A stretch of DNA of 33,209 nt from DAIDAN01 sp049303335 (GTDB lineage Archaea > Aenigmatarchaeota > Aenigmatarchaeia > Aenigmatarchaeales > DAIDAN01): positions 1-33,209 of the forward strand of contig JBAQNA010000005.1 of NCBI GenBank assembly GCA_049303335.1, written 5' to 3'. The position numbers were made by a program, and so were the translations under genes. The first letter of the stretch is position 1; every line of letters starts with the position of its first letter. Below the pieces are notes generated by a model. That model was not told where the DNA came from and ran no database searches. It was given only the letters and a program-made list of their open reading frames with translations. Below, piece after piece: positions 1 through 8,000 of this stretch.

Positions 1-1
1 T

Positions 2-175
2 GATGTAAATGTTGGCAGCCCTTCGACAACGCAATCAATTGTTTATGATACAACAAGTTTAAGAATCGGACAATCGCAAAATGCAAATTATTTCAGCGGC
101 ACAATCGACGAGGTCCGCGTCTGGAGCAAGGCGCTCGCGCCCGACGACACGGTTGTGATGAAGCAGATAATATAG
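2..175 (+). CDS. C-terminal fragment of a LamG/concanavalin-like surface protein
   Basis: This is an open frame entering from the left edge and ending at TAG 173-175. It gives 57 residues with no start in the window. The segment FSGTIDEVRVWSKAL is the characteristic last strand and helix of LamG / concanavalin A-like lectin domains, which are common at the end of archaeal surface proteins. The domain is followed by only about 17 residues, so LamG is the C-terminal module. A related ending (VGAIDEVKIYSRPL) appears in the element-borne gene at 21673. Ligand and full architecture cannot be seen. The family call rests on this short motif. Confidence 0.7.
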   Translation, partial: DVNVGSPSTTQSIVYDTTSLRIGQSQNANYFSGTIDEVRVWSKALAPDDTVVMKQII

Positions 176-177
176 AA

Positions 178-426
178 CTATTCTTTTTTGAATATTCCCA
201 GTTCCGCGCAGAGCTCGTAAATGCTCCAGGCCCAGACCGCGCACTCGAAGGCGCGGATGAAATCCTTCTTCGCGAGGAAATGCCTGCTGTCCGAAACGTA
301 CGCCTTCATATTTGTGAAGTGCTTTTTTCCGGCTTCGCCGGAAGCCTTGACGCCTGCCATCTCCTGCTCAAGCCTGCCGAGCCACTTCTCCGTTTCCTTA
401 ACAAGCTTTTCGTCAGTCTCGTTCAT
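178..426 (-). CDS. DUF357 family protein
   Basis: This is a small, soluble, mostly helical protein of 82 aa. The pattern ETDEKLVKETEKWLGRLE, then AYVSDSRHFLAKKDFIRAFECAVWA, is the two-helix signature of the archaeal DUF357 family (PF04010), whose function is unknown. I chose the ATG at 426 because an A/T-rich TATTAAT box lies about 25-30 bp upstream on this strand, suggesting a leaderless transcript. An in-frame ATG at 450 would add eight residues. The gene is divergent from the membrane-protein gene at 464 and the two share an intergenic space of about 38 bp, so their promoters overlap. The family call is fairly sure; its role is unknown. Confidence 0.8.
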   Translation of the reverse strand: MNETDEKLVKETEKWLGRLEQEMAGVKASGEAGKKHFTNMKAYVSDSRHFLAKKDFIRAFECAVWAWSIYELCAELGIFKKE

Positions 427-463
427 AAGAAATGTTTTATACTTCCGCATTATTAATATTTGC

Positions 464-805
464 ATGCTTCTCGTTTTGCTGCTCGCGGTTCTCGCGTTCC
501 TGTGGATGCTTGACGCGTTCTTCACGGTGCAGGTCCTGAAGAAGAAAGGCGTTGAGAAAGAGGCGAACAGCCTGCTGCGCGATATTTACAGGAAAAATGT
601 TTTTGTTTTTATCCTGATAAAATTCGCTGTCATGTTATTCGTTCTTTTCGCGATATCGCTGCTCTCGAAAGGCTATCTTATAACCGCGGAATCCGTGGCG
701 TTCATCTTCATCTACATTTACGCGAGCGTGGACTGGCACAACTACAAGATATGGAAGAACCGGAACAACAAGACGGAAAATAACGAAAATAAAAAGCAAA
801 AATAA
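464..805 (+). CDS. small membrane protein, DUF5658-like
   Basis: This 113-aa protein has three hydrophobic segments: residues about 1-22, 49-68 and 76-92. They are followed by a basic and Asn-rich C-terminal tail (KNRNNKTENNENKKQK). The motif FTVQVLKKKGVEKEANSLLR resembles the conserved 'G-V-E-AN' loop of DUF5658 membrane proteins, which is the only family clue. The ATG at 464 lies about 25 bp downstream of a TATA-like TTTTATACTT (433-442), consistent with leaderless expression. It is convergent with dphB, with a 2-bp gap between the ends. The function is unknown. Confidence 0.6.
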   Translation: MLLVLLLAVLAFLWMLDAFFTVQVLKKKGVEKEANSLLRDIYRKNVFVFILIKFAVMLFVLFAISLLSKGYLITAESVAFIFIYIYASVDWHNYKIWKNRNNKTENNENKKQK

Positions 806-807
806 AT

Positions 808-1518
808 TCACAGTATCTCCAGGAACTCCTTCTCCACAAAATGTAGCTTGCCGGGGACAATCAGCACGGAAGGCGTGTCGATTTTCTTTTTCGCCAGCTC
901 TTCCGGAACATTATAAAATATTTGCGAGTTGCCGGAAATGTGCGCCGCTACCAATTTTTCCTTCTCCGAAATCAACTTCTTTTCAAGAAGAATTTCCAGC
1001 GCCTCATTTACTGTCATGAATTTTCCTTTTTCCGCGTCCAGATCGAGAAGCAGGAGCGTGTGCAGCCCGAGCTTGCGGTTTCCCTCCAGCGTGTCTTTCA
1101 CGGATTCGACCTGCTTTGTGTAAGGAACTGTAGCGGTCCTGCCGAACTTGTAAAGCTGGAGCCCGGTTTCGCCGATAGCGGAAAATATAGAGGCGTTGTG
1201 GATTATTTTAACTGGAATTTTCCGCTTCTTCGCCTCGATAACCAGGTCGGCGTGCGTTGTCGCCGCAAGCGGGTCGCCAATAACAAAAACAGCAACATCA
1301 TTCATCTTCGCGGATTCCAGAATCTTTTGCGAACCTTCCTCAACATCGCCGCGCTTGAGAACAATTATTTTCTTTCCAACCAGCTTTTCCAGCTTTTCGA
1401 GCGACTCGTATTTCGAGGTGTACGACTCGAAGCAGCAGTCGCATTTTTTCGCGGCTTCCAAACCTTCCAATGTTATGGATTTCTCGTTTCCCAAACCGAG
1501 TCCGATAAGATAGAGCAT
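808..1518 (-). CDS. dphB: diphthine synthase
   Basis: This is the SAM-dependent methyltransferase that methylates the 3-amino-3-carboxypropyl group on the modified histidine of elongation factor 2 during diphthamide synthesis. The 236-aa product starts MLYLIGLGLGNEKSIT. It has the tetrapyrrole-methylase-fold landmarks of DphB: GLGLGNEKSIT at the N-terminus, VIGDPLAATTHADL in the middle, and IHNASIFSAIGETGLQLYKFG. Length is close to the usual archaeal size of about 250-265 aa. The start is fixed by an AGGTGA ribosome site 6-7 nt upstream; an in-frame upstream codon at 1551 lacks this support. It stands alone, with DedA divergent on the other side. Confidence 0.93.
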   Translation of the reverse strand: MLYLIGLGLGNEKSITLEGLEAAKKCDCCFESYTSKYESLEKLEKLVGKKIIVLKRGDVEEGSQKILESAKMNDVAVFVIGDPLAATTHADLVIEAKKRKIPVKIIHNASIFSAIGETGLQLYKFGRTATVPYTKQVESVKDTLEGNRKLGLHTLLLLDLDAEKGKFMTVNEALEILLEKKLISEKEKLVAAHISGNSQIFYNVPEELAKKKIDTPSVLIVPGKLHFVEKEFLEIL

Positions 1519-1632
1519 AAAATTCACCTGCTGATTAATAATGCCAAACAACCTTTAAATCGTCCGCATTTCCATTCTTGTTATGAACAGAACTTTAACA
1601 AGCATTTACTTTTGCTGCTCGAGGCAGATTAT

Positions 1633-2244
1633 ATGATAGCGGAACTTCTGTCAGGATTTGTTACGCAGTTCATTTCCTCGGTAGGCTACGTCGGCGTTTT
1701 TCTGCTGATGACTCTGGAAAGCGCGGCGCTTCCGATACCTTCTGAGATTGTGATGCCGTTCGCCGGATACCTCGCGTACCAGGGAATCTTTAATCTTGTC
1801 CTGCTAGGATTCGTCGGCGCCGCGGGCTGCACATTCGGCTCCATAATATCGTATTACGTAGGCCTCAAGGGAGGCAGGCCGCTGATAGAAAAATACGGCA
1901 AATACTTTTTCATGAAGACCGGCCATATGGAACTTGCGGAGGAATGGTTCGGCAAATACGGGGACAAAGCCGTCCTCTTCTCGAGACTGCTTCCGATTGT
2001 CCGCACTTTCATATCCCTGCCCGCGGGAATAGCGAGATATGATTTCAGGAAGCTTGTCGCTTTCAGCTTTATCGGCTCGCTGCCTTGGACGTTCGCGCTG
2101 GCGTACGCGGGATTCCTGCTCGGACCTTACTGGGAAAACATAATAGGATTCTTCAACAGCCTTGACATCGCGATTATCGCGGCGATATTCGTTGTTGCCC
2201 TGTATTTTCTACTTCTCAAGAAAAGGCTAATCCAAAAAAAGTAA
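1633..2244 (+). CDS. DedA family membrane protein
   Basis: This 203-aa integral membrane protein is of the DedA / SNARE-associated (PF09335) family, thought to act as lipid scramblases or flippases at the cytoplasmic membrane. Family landmarks are the N-terminal GVFLLMTLESAALPIPSEIVMPFAG, the glycine-rich segment AAGCTFGSIISYYVGLKGGRP, and the FSRLLPIVRTFISLPAGIARY helix with its conserved Arg and Pro-Gly residues. There are four to five hydrophobic helices. The frame stays open far upstream, but only as a shadow of dphB on the other strand; ATG 1633 starts the family-typical N-terminus. It is followed 12 bp later by trm5, so the two are probably co-transcribed. Confidence 0.88.
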   Translation: MIAELLSGFVTQFISSVGYVGVFLLMTLESAALPIPSEIVMPFAGYLAYQGIFNLVLLGFVGAAGCTFGSIISYYVGLKGGRPLIEKYGKYFFMKTGHMELAEEWFGKYGDKAVLFSRLLPIVRTFISLPAGIARYDFRKLVAFSFIGSLPWTFALAYAGFLLGPYWENIIGFFNSLDIAIIAAIFVVALYFLLLKKRLIQKK

Positions 2245-2256
2245 ACGGCGAATACT

Positions 2257-3009
2257 ATGCTTGACATAATCGGCTCGCGTGAAAAGGCTGTCGCTATAAT
2301 CGAGAAAGGCGGGAAAAAAGAGGCGCTGGAACTGATGGAAAGGTACGCGAACGTGAAAAGCGTCCTGAAAAAGCTGGGCGGAAGGTCGGGCGTTTTCCGC
2401 ATCTACAAGCTGCGGCTTTTGGCGGGCGAGAAAAACACGGAAGTCGTGCACAGGGAGTACGGAATGCTTTTCAGGATTGACCCGCGCAAGGCTTATTTCT
2501 CGCCGCGCGAGGCGGAAGAGCGGCAGCGCATTGCAGCGCTTGCAAAAGACGGCGAGCGGATTCTTGTGATGTTTTCCGGAATCGCGCCTTACGCGATAGC
2601 GATTGCAAAGCAAAAAAACTGCGAGATAGTTTGCGTGGAGATAAACAAGAAGGCTGTGGAATATGCGGACGAGAATCTCAAGATAAACAAGTTTGCAGGA
2701 AGCATTGAGAACATTTGCGCTGACATAAAAAAGGTTTATAAGAAAATTGGAAAGTTCGACAGAATCCTGATGCCGCTGCCCGAGACCGCGGAAAAGTTCC
2801 TGCCGGAAGCGTTCGCGGTTGCGAAGAAAGGCGCTGTCGTGCAGCTTTACGGAATAAGCGAGGAGAAAAACCTTTTTGCCGATGTTGAAGGGAAAGCAGA
2901 GGAAATTGCAAAAAAAATAAAAGTAAAATATAAGATAACCGGCAGGCAAAAGGTGCTGCCGTTCGGAGTCAGGATGTGGAAAGTCAGGATTGACTTGAAG
3001 ATTATTTAG
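2257..3009 (+). CDS. trm5: Trm5-family tRNA (guanine-37-N1) methyltransferase, short form
   Basis: This is a class I SAM-dependent methyltransferase of the COG2520 group that makes m1G37 in tRNA, the first step of wyosine synthesis on tRNA-Phe and a frameshift safeguard. Residues 65-84 (HREYGMLFRIDPRKAYFSPR) lead into the SAM motif MFSGIAPY (105-112), acidic VEIN (127-130) and the catalytic-loop motif MPLP (172-175). The C-terminus FGVRMWKVRIDL is typical. At 250 aa it is shorter than the usual 330 or more and appears to lack most of the N-terminal D1 tRNA-recognition domain. It lies just after dedA and convergent to the 55-aa gene, overlapping it by 4 bp. Confidence 0.85.
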   Translation: MLDIIGSREKAVAIIEKGGKKEALELMERYANVKSVLKKLGGRSGVFRIYKLRLLAGEKNTEVVHREYGMLFRIDPRKAYFSPREAEERQRIAALAKDGERILVMFSGIAPYAIAIAKQKNCEIVCVEINKKAVEYADENLKINKFAGSIENICADIKKVYKKIGKFDRILMPLPETAEKFLPEAFAVAKKGAVVQLYGISEEKNLFADVEGKAEEIAKKIKVKYKITGRQKVLPFGVRMWKVRIDLKII

Positions 3010-3173
3010 ATTCTATTGTATATTTTTCTTTTTATAAAATATTTCAAGTCAGGAAAGCTTGGAATTATTTCCATTATCGAATAGCCCGCAAGCTGCGCCA
3101 CCTCGGAATTGATAGTGCCTTTCCATTCAAGCTTCTTGCACGCGCCGCCGTCAATCTCGTAAATTTCAACCAT
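3006..3173 (-). CDS. 55-aa protein translationally coupled to taw2
   Basis: This short gene encodes a product beginning MVEIYEIDGG and ending KRKIYNRI. Its support is positional. The stop codon of taw2 lies within GGTGATAG, which doubles as a ribosome site 5-6 nt before this ATG, so translation is probably coupled. The residues are well mixed: one Cys (position 12), an EWKGTINSEVAQLAGYSIME stretch and a basic tail. I see no family motif. A ligand-binding or accessory role for the tRNA-modification enzyme is conceivable but unproven. Its 3' end overlaps the last codons of trm5 on the opposite strand by 4 bp. Confidence 0.65.
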   Translation of the reverse strand: MVEIYEIDGGACKKLEWKGTINSEVAQLAGYSIMEIIPSFPDLKYFIKRKIYNRI

Positions 3174-3177
3174 ACTA

Positions 3178-4014
3178 TCACCGCTTCCGCACCTTCAGGT
3201 CAATCACAACGTGCCAGACTTTCGGCGCGTAGGATTTCACTTTCACAACCGCCGCGACTTGGATTTCGCATCCGTTATTTTTCGCTATTTCGATAATCTT
3301 TTTTACGTCTTCCAGCTTCTCCATTTCAACGTTCCTGTGAAAATGTATTGTACATCCATCTTTTGCCATCATGAGCGCTGCGGGAAGGAATTTCTCCGTT
3401 TCGAAAAGATAGCCCATTATTATGCGATCCGCGACATTCTCCAGCAAATATGGAAAGTTCCTGCAGTCGCCTTTCAGAATTTCCACCTTGTCTGAAACCT
3501 TGTTCAAGAATGCATTTTTCCCGAGAAAGTCCACGGCTTCGTCGTTGATGTCAATCGCGAAAATCTTTTTTGCTTTTGTCAACTTTGCAACCGGGATTGT
3601 CCAGTAGCCGATTCCCGCGAACATATCCACTACAGTTTCCCCCGGCCTTATCAGGCCTGCCAGCCGCAACTTCTCCGCCTTGTTTCCTTTCGAAAACATT
3701 GACTTTGAGACGTCTATTTCAAACAGGCAGCCATTTTCCCTGTGCAAGGTCTTGAAGGATTTTTCTCCCGTTATCAATTCAATCTCAGGCTTCCTTTCGG
3801 TGTCGGAAATAGCGGACTGCAGGCAGACGGTTTTAATGTAAGGCAGAATTTCAATTATTGCCGCGCCGATTATTTTCTTATGTTTCAAAACTTCCGGCTT
3901 CAGCTTCAGCAGCAGAATCTTGCCGACAATCTGGTAGCTGTGAGGAAGAAGGTGCAGTTCATTCTCGTTCAAGGCACCTTTCAACCTCTCGCGCATTTTC
4001 AGATAAAAACTCAT
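3178..4014 (-). CDS. taw2: TYW2-like tRNA wyosine aminocarboxypropyltransferase
   Basis: The likely reaction is transfer of the 3-amino-3-carboxypropyl group of SAM to C7 of 4-demethylwyosine at position 37 of tRNA-Phe. The 278-aa protein is a Trm5 relative. It has LHRENGCLFEIDVSKSMFS (90-108), the SAM-binding motif MFAGIGYWTIP (131-141), FAIDINDEAV (152-161) and the TYW2-type MGYLFETEKFL in place of the Trm5 catalytic loop. It ends KSYAPKVWHVVIDLKV, as in archaeal Taw2. The length is normal. Having trm5 and taw2 side by side (convergent) suggests this archaeon makes wyosine derivatives; Taw1 is not in the window. Confidence 0.85.
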   Translation of the reverse strand: MSFYLKMRERLKGALNENELHLLPHSYQIVGKILLLKLKPEVLKHKKIIGAAIIEILPYIKTVCLQSAISDTERKPEIELITGEKSFKTLHRENGCLFEIDVSKSMFSKGNKAEKLRLAGLIRPGETVVDMFAGIGYWTIPVAKLTKAKKIFAIDINDEAVDFLGKNAFLNKVSDKVEILKGDCRNFPYLLENVADRIIMGYLFETEKFLPAALMMAKDGCTIHFHRNVEMEKLEDVKKIIEIAKNNGCEIQVAAVVKVKSYAPKVWHVVIDLKVRKR

Positions 4015-4118
4015 GGGAATAATTAAAACCAGAAAGATAAAAGCGCGATAAAAAGGAAAGAAACGTAATGTTAAAGTAGAAGTAAAAAAAGAAGAAAATA
4101 AAAAAATAAAAAATTATC

Positions 4119-4397
4119 CTACTCCTTGAGCAAGGCTATCGATGTCATCAGGCTGCCTACGAGAACCGCCACCAGCCCAATTATGCTGAAAAGCGAGACC
4201 AGCGGTACGGATATCGAGGCTATTCCCACAAGCGAAAGATCCACTATCGAGAAAGCCGCGGCGAGCACGAAGAGGACTCCGCCCACTGCAATCCAGGTGA
4301 ACGCCTTGTCAGCCTTTGCCCTTATTTTTGCCATTTCCGCCAAAGCAGGCGCGAGAAGCGCTGCTATTGCCAGATAAACCAATCCTTCTACTGCCAT
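4119..4397 (-). CDS. small three-helix membrane protein
   Basis: This 92-aa, very hydrophobic protein has three predicted membrane segments at residues about 4-20, 35-52 and 57-86, with a charged loop MAKIRAKADKAFTW after the first. I recognise no family. The start at 4397 is chosen because AAGGTG lies 7 nt upstream and the protein then begins directly with a membrane helix. A TATA box (TTATATAT, complement of about 4471-4479) lies about 20 bp before another in-frame ATG at 4454, so a leaderless form with a 19-residue Cys-containing extension is possible. It has no obvious operon partner. Confidence 0.6.
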   Translation of the reverse strand: MAVEGLVYLAIAALLAPALAEMAKIRAKADKAFTWIAVGGVLFVLAAAFSIVDLSLVGIASISVPLVSLFSIIGLVAVLVGSLMTSIALLKE

Positions 4398-4534
4398 ATT
4401 TTTGCACCTTGTTGCGGCCTTGATTTTGCATTTCGTTTCAACAACCGCTTCCATAGAATTCGCGCCGCCGATATATAAGTTTTTTCCGCGGAACGGCGCG
4501 TGACGATTAAGGGAAGAAATGTTTTTGTAAAATT

Positions 4535-4894
4535 CTACTTTTTATCCCATTGTCTAAAATCCCTGTGTTTTATCAGCGCATAATTATTCGTATCGGCTTC
4601 ATCAAATCTTACAACAAATGATTTATATTTTTCCCCATATTTTACCATTTCTGGCAATGGAATTCCTTTCCTTATTTTTTCCACGCTTATTTTTTCCACG
4701 ATTTCGCGCTGCGTTTTTTTGTTTTTGATACGATTTACGCCAACAATTACACCGTTGTCGTATTGCTTGAATCCTAAGACGTTTATTTCTTTTCTTGTGC
4801 CGCCATCGGTTTCATCAACGCTGAAAAGCACTTCGCTTCCATACAATCTCATACTTCCTAAAAGTTCAGACGAATGAATATAGTTATCTGCCAT
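4535..4894 (-). CDS. hypothetical protein, 119 aa
   Basis: This is a soluble, charged protein beginning MADNYIHSSELLGSMRLYG. An AAGGTGAT ribosome site lies 6 nt upstream of the ATG, which fixes the start and supports it as a real gene. Alternating hydrophobic patterns (EVLFSVDE, KEINVLGFKQY, GVIVGVNRI, KSFVVRFDEADTNNYALI) suggest a beta-rich small domain with a helix in the middle. No family motif is recognised and its neighbours (a membrane protein and mobA) do not indicate a role. Confidence 0.6.
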   Translation of the reverse strand: MADNYIHSSELLGSMRLYGSEVLFSVDETDGGTRKEINVLGFKQYDNGVIVGVNRIKNKKTQREIVEKISVEKIRKGIPLPEMVKYGEKYKSFVVRFDEADTNNYALIKHRDFRQWDKK

Positions 4895-4948
4895 AATTAA
4901 TCACCTTAACCACATTGGTCTTGAAAGTTTAAATACCCATCGGTAGTG

Positions 4949-5533
4949 TTATTTTATCATCCCTTCCGCTTTCTCGAAATCCTCCTTCGTGTTTATGTTG
5001 AAAAGCCAGAAGGCGTTTTCCTCCGGAATCTGCACAACCTTCTTTTTCAGCGACTCCGCAAACCGCGTGACACTTCCCTCTTTACGAGCGTTAGCGAGAG
5101 CGCTCCTGCGGTAGAGCGCGCAAAGCGGCTGAAGCCGGTCCGTGCGCGGGATGACGCAGTCAATATCCGGATTTATTTTCGAGACGAGCAAATCAAACAA
5201 TTCAACACAAACAAAAGGCGTGTCGCAGGCGAGAAGGAAAATCCATTCGGCGCGCACGTTTTCGGCGGCTGCTCTGATGCCGTTCCAAGGCGAAAAATCG
5301 TCTGAATTCTCGATTATAATTTTTATTTTATTTTTGTTATGTGTTAATTTCATTATTTTTTCATTCTGTTCTTTTTTTGATACAATCAATACACCTTCAA
5401 AGAATCCGCTTGCGGCATCAATAACGCGAGAAACAATCGGCTTTCCGTTCAGCAGAAGAAACGGCTTATCCGGCAGTCTCTCCGCTTTTCCCCCCGCGAG
5501 TATTGCGCAGCAAATGCCTTTTTCGGGCAGCAT
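4949..5533 (-). CDS. mobA: molybdenum cofactor guanylyltransferase-like protein
   Basis: The predicted function is transfer of GMP to molybdopterin to form the bis-MGD cofactor used by formate-dehydrogenase-type enzymes. The 194-aa protein has the nucleotidyltransferase start AILAGGKAERLPDKPFLLLNG (loop LAGG at 12-15), the metal-binding CDTPF (Asp 104), the MobA signature QPLCALYRRSAL, and a NINTKEDFEKAE end. The G-loop differs slightly from the usual LAGGxSxRMGxDK. It is divergent from the molybdoenzyme gene at 5568 with a 34-bp shared promoter region, strongly suggesting that it supplies that enzyme's cofactor. Confidence 0.85.
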   Translation of the reverse strand: MLPEKGICCAILAGGKAERLPDKPFLLLNGKPIVSRVIDAASGFFEGVLIVSKKEQNEKIMKLTHNKNKIKIIIENSDDFSPWNGIRAAAENVRAEWIFLLACDTPFVCVELFDLLVSKINPDIDCVIPRTDRLQPLCALYRRSALANARKEGSVTRFAESLKKKVVQIPEENAFWLFNINTKEDFEKAEGMIK

Positions 5534-5567
5534 AAGTTTTATGTAGAGGTGAAATTAATAAAAGGCT

Positions 5568-7589
5568 ATGAAACTCGTGAAATCCGTGTGCCCGTACTGC
5601 GGCGTAGGCTGCTCCATTTTCCTGAAAGTCGAGAAAGGGAAAGTTGTCGGCGTTCAGCCTGACAGGGAGCATCCGGTCTCGAAAGGCGAGCTCTGCATAA
5701 AGGGCGCGACAGTTGACAAGGTCGTGAACAGCAAGGAGCGCCTGCGATATCCGCTCATAAAGAAAAACGGAAAACTGGTAAAGACCACTTGGGAAAACGC
5801 GATAAAGATTGTAGCCGACAAATTCTTCGAGATAAAAATGAGATACGGGCAGAACTCTCTCGGCGTCTTCTCTTCCGCGAAATGCACGAACGAAGAAAAT
5901 TATCTGATACAGAAGTTCGCGCGAATCTGCCTCGGCACGAACAACATTGACAACTGCACGAGGCTCTGCCATGCGCCCTCGCTTTCCGCGATGAACGAGG
6001 AACTGCACAGGGGCGCGATGACGAACAGCTACGAGGACTTGCCTGAATCGGATTGCATTCTGATAATCGGATCGAACCCCGCGGTCACGCAGCCCATAGG
6101 ATTCCACAGGCTGATGGAATGCCAGAAGCACGGCGGCAGGATAATAACCGTTGACGTGAGAAAGACGGAGACCGCGGAAAAGTCAAACCTGTTCGTGCAG
6201 ATAAAGCCCGGAACGGACGTGTTCTTCGCGGCTGCGCTTTTGAAAATACTGATTGCCGAAGGAAAGGAAAACAGCCTCTTCATCTGCGAGAACGTTTCCG
6301 GTTACGGAGAAATGAAAAAATACCTCGAGAAGTATCCGCTTGAAATAATGACGAAAACCTGCGGCGCGAGCGAGACTCTGATAAAAAACGTTGCGCTGAT
6401 TTACGCTGCCGCAAAAAGCTCCGCGATAATAAACGGAATGGGAGTCACGCAGCAGCCTTTCGGCGTGGAAGGCGTACTGGCGATAGCGAACCTTGCGCTG
6501 CTCACGGGAAACATCGGTAAGCCCGGCTCGGGAATAAACCCGCTGCGAGGCTGCAACAATGTGCAGGGCGGCTGCGACATGGGATGCCTTCCGGATTTTT
6601 ATCCCGGATACGCGCCGCTCGCCGAGAACACGGTAAAAAGGTTTGAAAGGCTCTGGAACGCGGAGCTGCCCGTTGAAAAGGGAATGGCCGAAACGGAGAT
6701 GATTGAGGCGATAGGCGAGAAAATTCTCGGAATGTACGTAATCGGGGAAAACCCTATGATGTCGCATCCGAACCTGAACGAAACTGAAAACAATTTGAAG
6801 GACCTCGAGTTTCTGGTTGTGCAGGATATGTTTTTGACGGAGACCGCGCGGATGGCCGACGTTGTTTTGCCCGCGGCGTCGTTTGCGGAAAAGATGGGGA
6901 CGGTCACGAACACGGAGAGAAGAGTGCAAATAATAAACCAGGCGTTAAAGCCGGACGGCTGCAAGACCGACTTTGAGATTGTGAATCTTATTGCAAAAGA
7001 AATGGGATTCAAGAAGCAGTTCGCATGCAAAAAGCCGGAGGACATTTTCGGAGAGATAAGAAATTGCGTGCCGCAATATTCGGGCTTCACTTACTCGAGA
7101 CTTGCGAAGCGCTCCATGCAGTGGCCTTGCAACAAGGAAAATCCGGAAGGAACGAAAATAATTTTCGCGGACAGCAAGAAAAAGAATTTCGTGTTCTATC
7201 CTGTTGTGCTGAAATATATGCGGGAAAATATCGAGTATCCGCTTGCGCTGATATCGCACCGCTCCCTTGAGCAGTACAATACGGGAACGTTTTCAAGGAA
7301 GGTTGATGCGCTGAACAAGACAAGGCCGGAAAACGTTTTGGAGATAAGCAGGAATGACGCCGCCAAGATTGGCATAAGCGACGGCGAAAGCGTAAGAGTT
7401 GTTTCCGAGTTCGGCGAAGTGCGGATAAAGGCGAAAATCAGCGACAGCGTTTCCGCGGGAGTTGTAGCCGCCGAAAACCATTTCTGCGAAAGCCGGCTGA
7501 ACAGGCTGACTTCTCCCGTTATAGATCCCGTATCAAAGACGTCAGCATACAAGGACTGCCGCGTAAGGATTGAGAAAATTGCGCAATAA
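5568..7589 (+). CDS. fdhF: formate dehydrogenase-like molybdopterin oxidoreductase, catalytic subunit
   Basis: This 673-aa enzyme of the FdhF/FdhA (DMSO-reductase) family is predicted to oxidise formate, or to reduce CO2, with bis-MGD and one [4Fe-4S] cluster. The cluster ligands are Cys 8, 11, 15 and 43 (CPYCGVGC...GELCIKG). The Mo/W ligand is a TGC-encoded Cys 134 followed by His 135 in NCTRLCHAPS, so it is a Cys-type rather than selenocysteine enzyme. Further signatures are PLRGCNNVQGGCDMG, VIGENPMMSHP, the VVQDMFLTETARMADVVLP segment and a C-terminal molydop-binding domain (LISHRSLEQYNTGTFSRK). No iron-sulfur beta subunit, quinone oxidoreductase or hydrogenase genes are adjacent, so the electron partner is unknown. 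Confidence 0.9.
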   Translation: MKLVKSVCPYCGVGCSIFLKVEKGKVVGVQPDREHPVSKGELCIKGATVDKVVNSKERLRYPLIKKNGKLVKTTWENAIKIVADKFFEIKMRYGQNSLGVFSSAKCTNEENYLIQKFARICLGTNNIDNCTRLCHAPSLSAMNEELHRGAMTNSYEDLPESDCILIIGSNPAVTQPIGFHRLMECQKHGGRIITVDVRKTETAEKSNLFVQIKPGTDVFFAAALLKILIAEGKENSLFICENVSGYGEMKKYLEKYPLEIMTKTCGASETLIKNVALIYAAAKSSAIINGMGVTQQPFGVEGVLAIANLALLTGNIGKPGSGINPLRGCNNVQGGCDMGCLPDFYPGYAPLAENTVKRFERLWNAELPVEKGMAETEMIEAIGEKILGMYVIGENPMMSHPNLNETENNLKDLEFLVVQDMFLTETARMADVVLPAASFAEKMGTVTNTERRVQIINQALKPDGCKTDFEIVNLIAKEMGFKKQFACKKPEDIFGEIRNCVPQYSGFTYSRLAKRSMQWPCNKENPEGTKIIFADSKKKNFVFYPVVLKYMRENIEYPLALISHRSLEQYNTGTFSRKVDALNKTRPENVLEISRNDAAKIGISDGESVRVVSEFGEVRIKAKISDSVSAGVVAAENHFCESRLNRLTSPVIDPVSKTSAYKDCRVRIEKIAQ

Positions 7590-7664
7590 AAAATTATAAA
7601 ATTCATTCGCAAAAAATTCAAAACTATAAATATTTGTTCTGACAAAAAAGAAGAAGTGATTTTA

Positions 7665-7979
7665 ATGGTAAAGATAATAAACATATCAATTCCGGGGTTA
7701 GTGGTTGAAAAAATTGATTGCGCTTATCTTTCTCAAAAGCGGGAAGGAAAACCTGTTTATCCTCAATGCGCGGAAATTTCCTGTCCAAATGACGGCAAGA
7801 TAAGTTGCCATGACGAGCGGATTGAAGGCGGTGCTAAAGTAGAAGGTGGGTATATTCCATCAGAATGCAGAAATATCTTTCTCGGCGATTTCATAGAAAT
7901 GAAACCGCATGGCACACCCGGCGGTCCGAAAGGAACATTCAGGAGAGGAACTTATAGAGAATTAGAAGCTGAAGTTTGA
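7665..7979 (+). CDS. hypothetical protein, 104 aa
   Basis: The product begins MVKIINISIPGLVVEKIDCAY and contains four more cysteines (CAEISCPNDGKISCHDE, SECRNIF) plus a Gly/Pro-rich segment (KPHGTPGGPKGTF). The cysteine spacing could bind a metal, but no known family is recognised. The ATG is preceded by GAAGTGAT at 5-7 nt and by a TATA-like ACTATAAATATT about 30 bp upstream, so it has its own expression signals downstream of fdhF. The function is unknown. Confidence 0.55.
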   Translation: MVKIINISIPGLVVEKIDCAYLSQKREGKPVYPQCAEISCPNDGKISCHDERIEGGAKVEGGYIPSECRNIFLGDFIEMKPHGTPGGPKGTFRRGTYRELEAEV

Positions 7980-8000
7980 TTTCATAAAAAAATAACATTC

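Noticed and set aside
922..1632. Large N-terminal extension of the DedA reading frame.
   Set aside because: It lies antisense over dphB, has no membrane-protein character, and the DedA family begins at ATG 1633.
5961..5980. Possible selenocysteine in the formate-dehydrogenase-like enzyme.
   Set aside because: The catalytic position is encoded by TGC (Cys 134), with no in-frame TGA in the gene.
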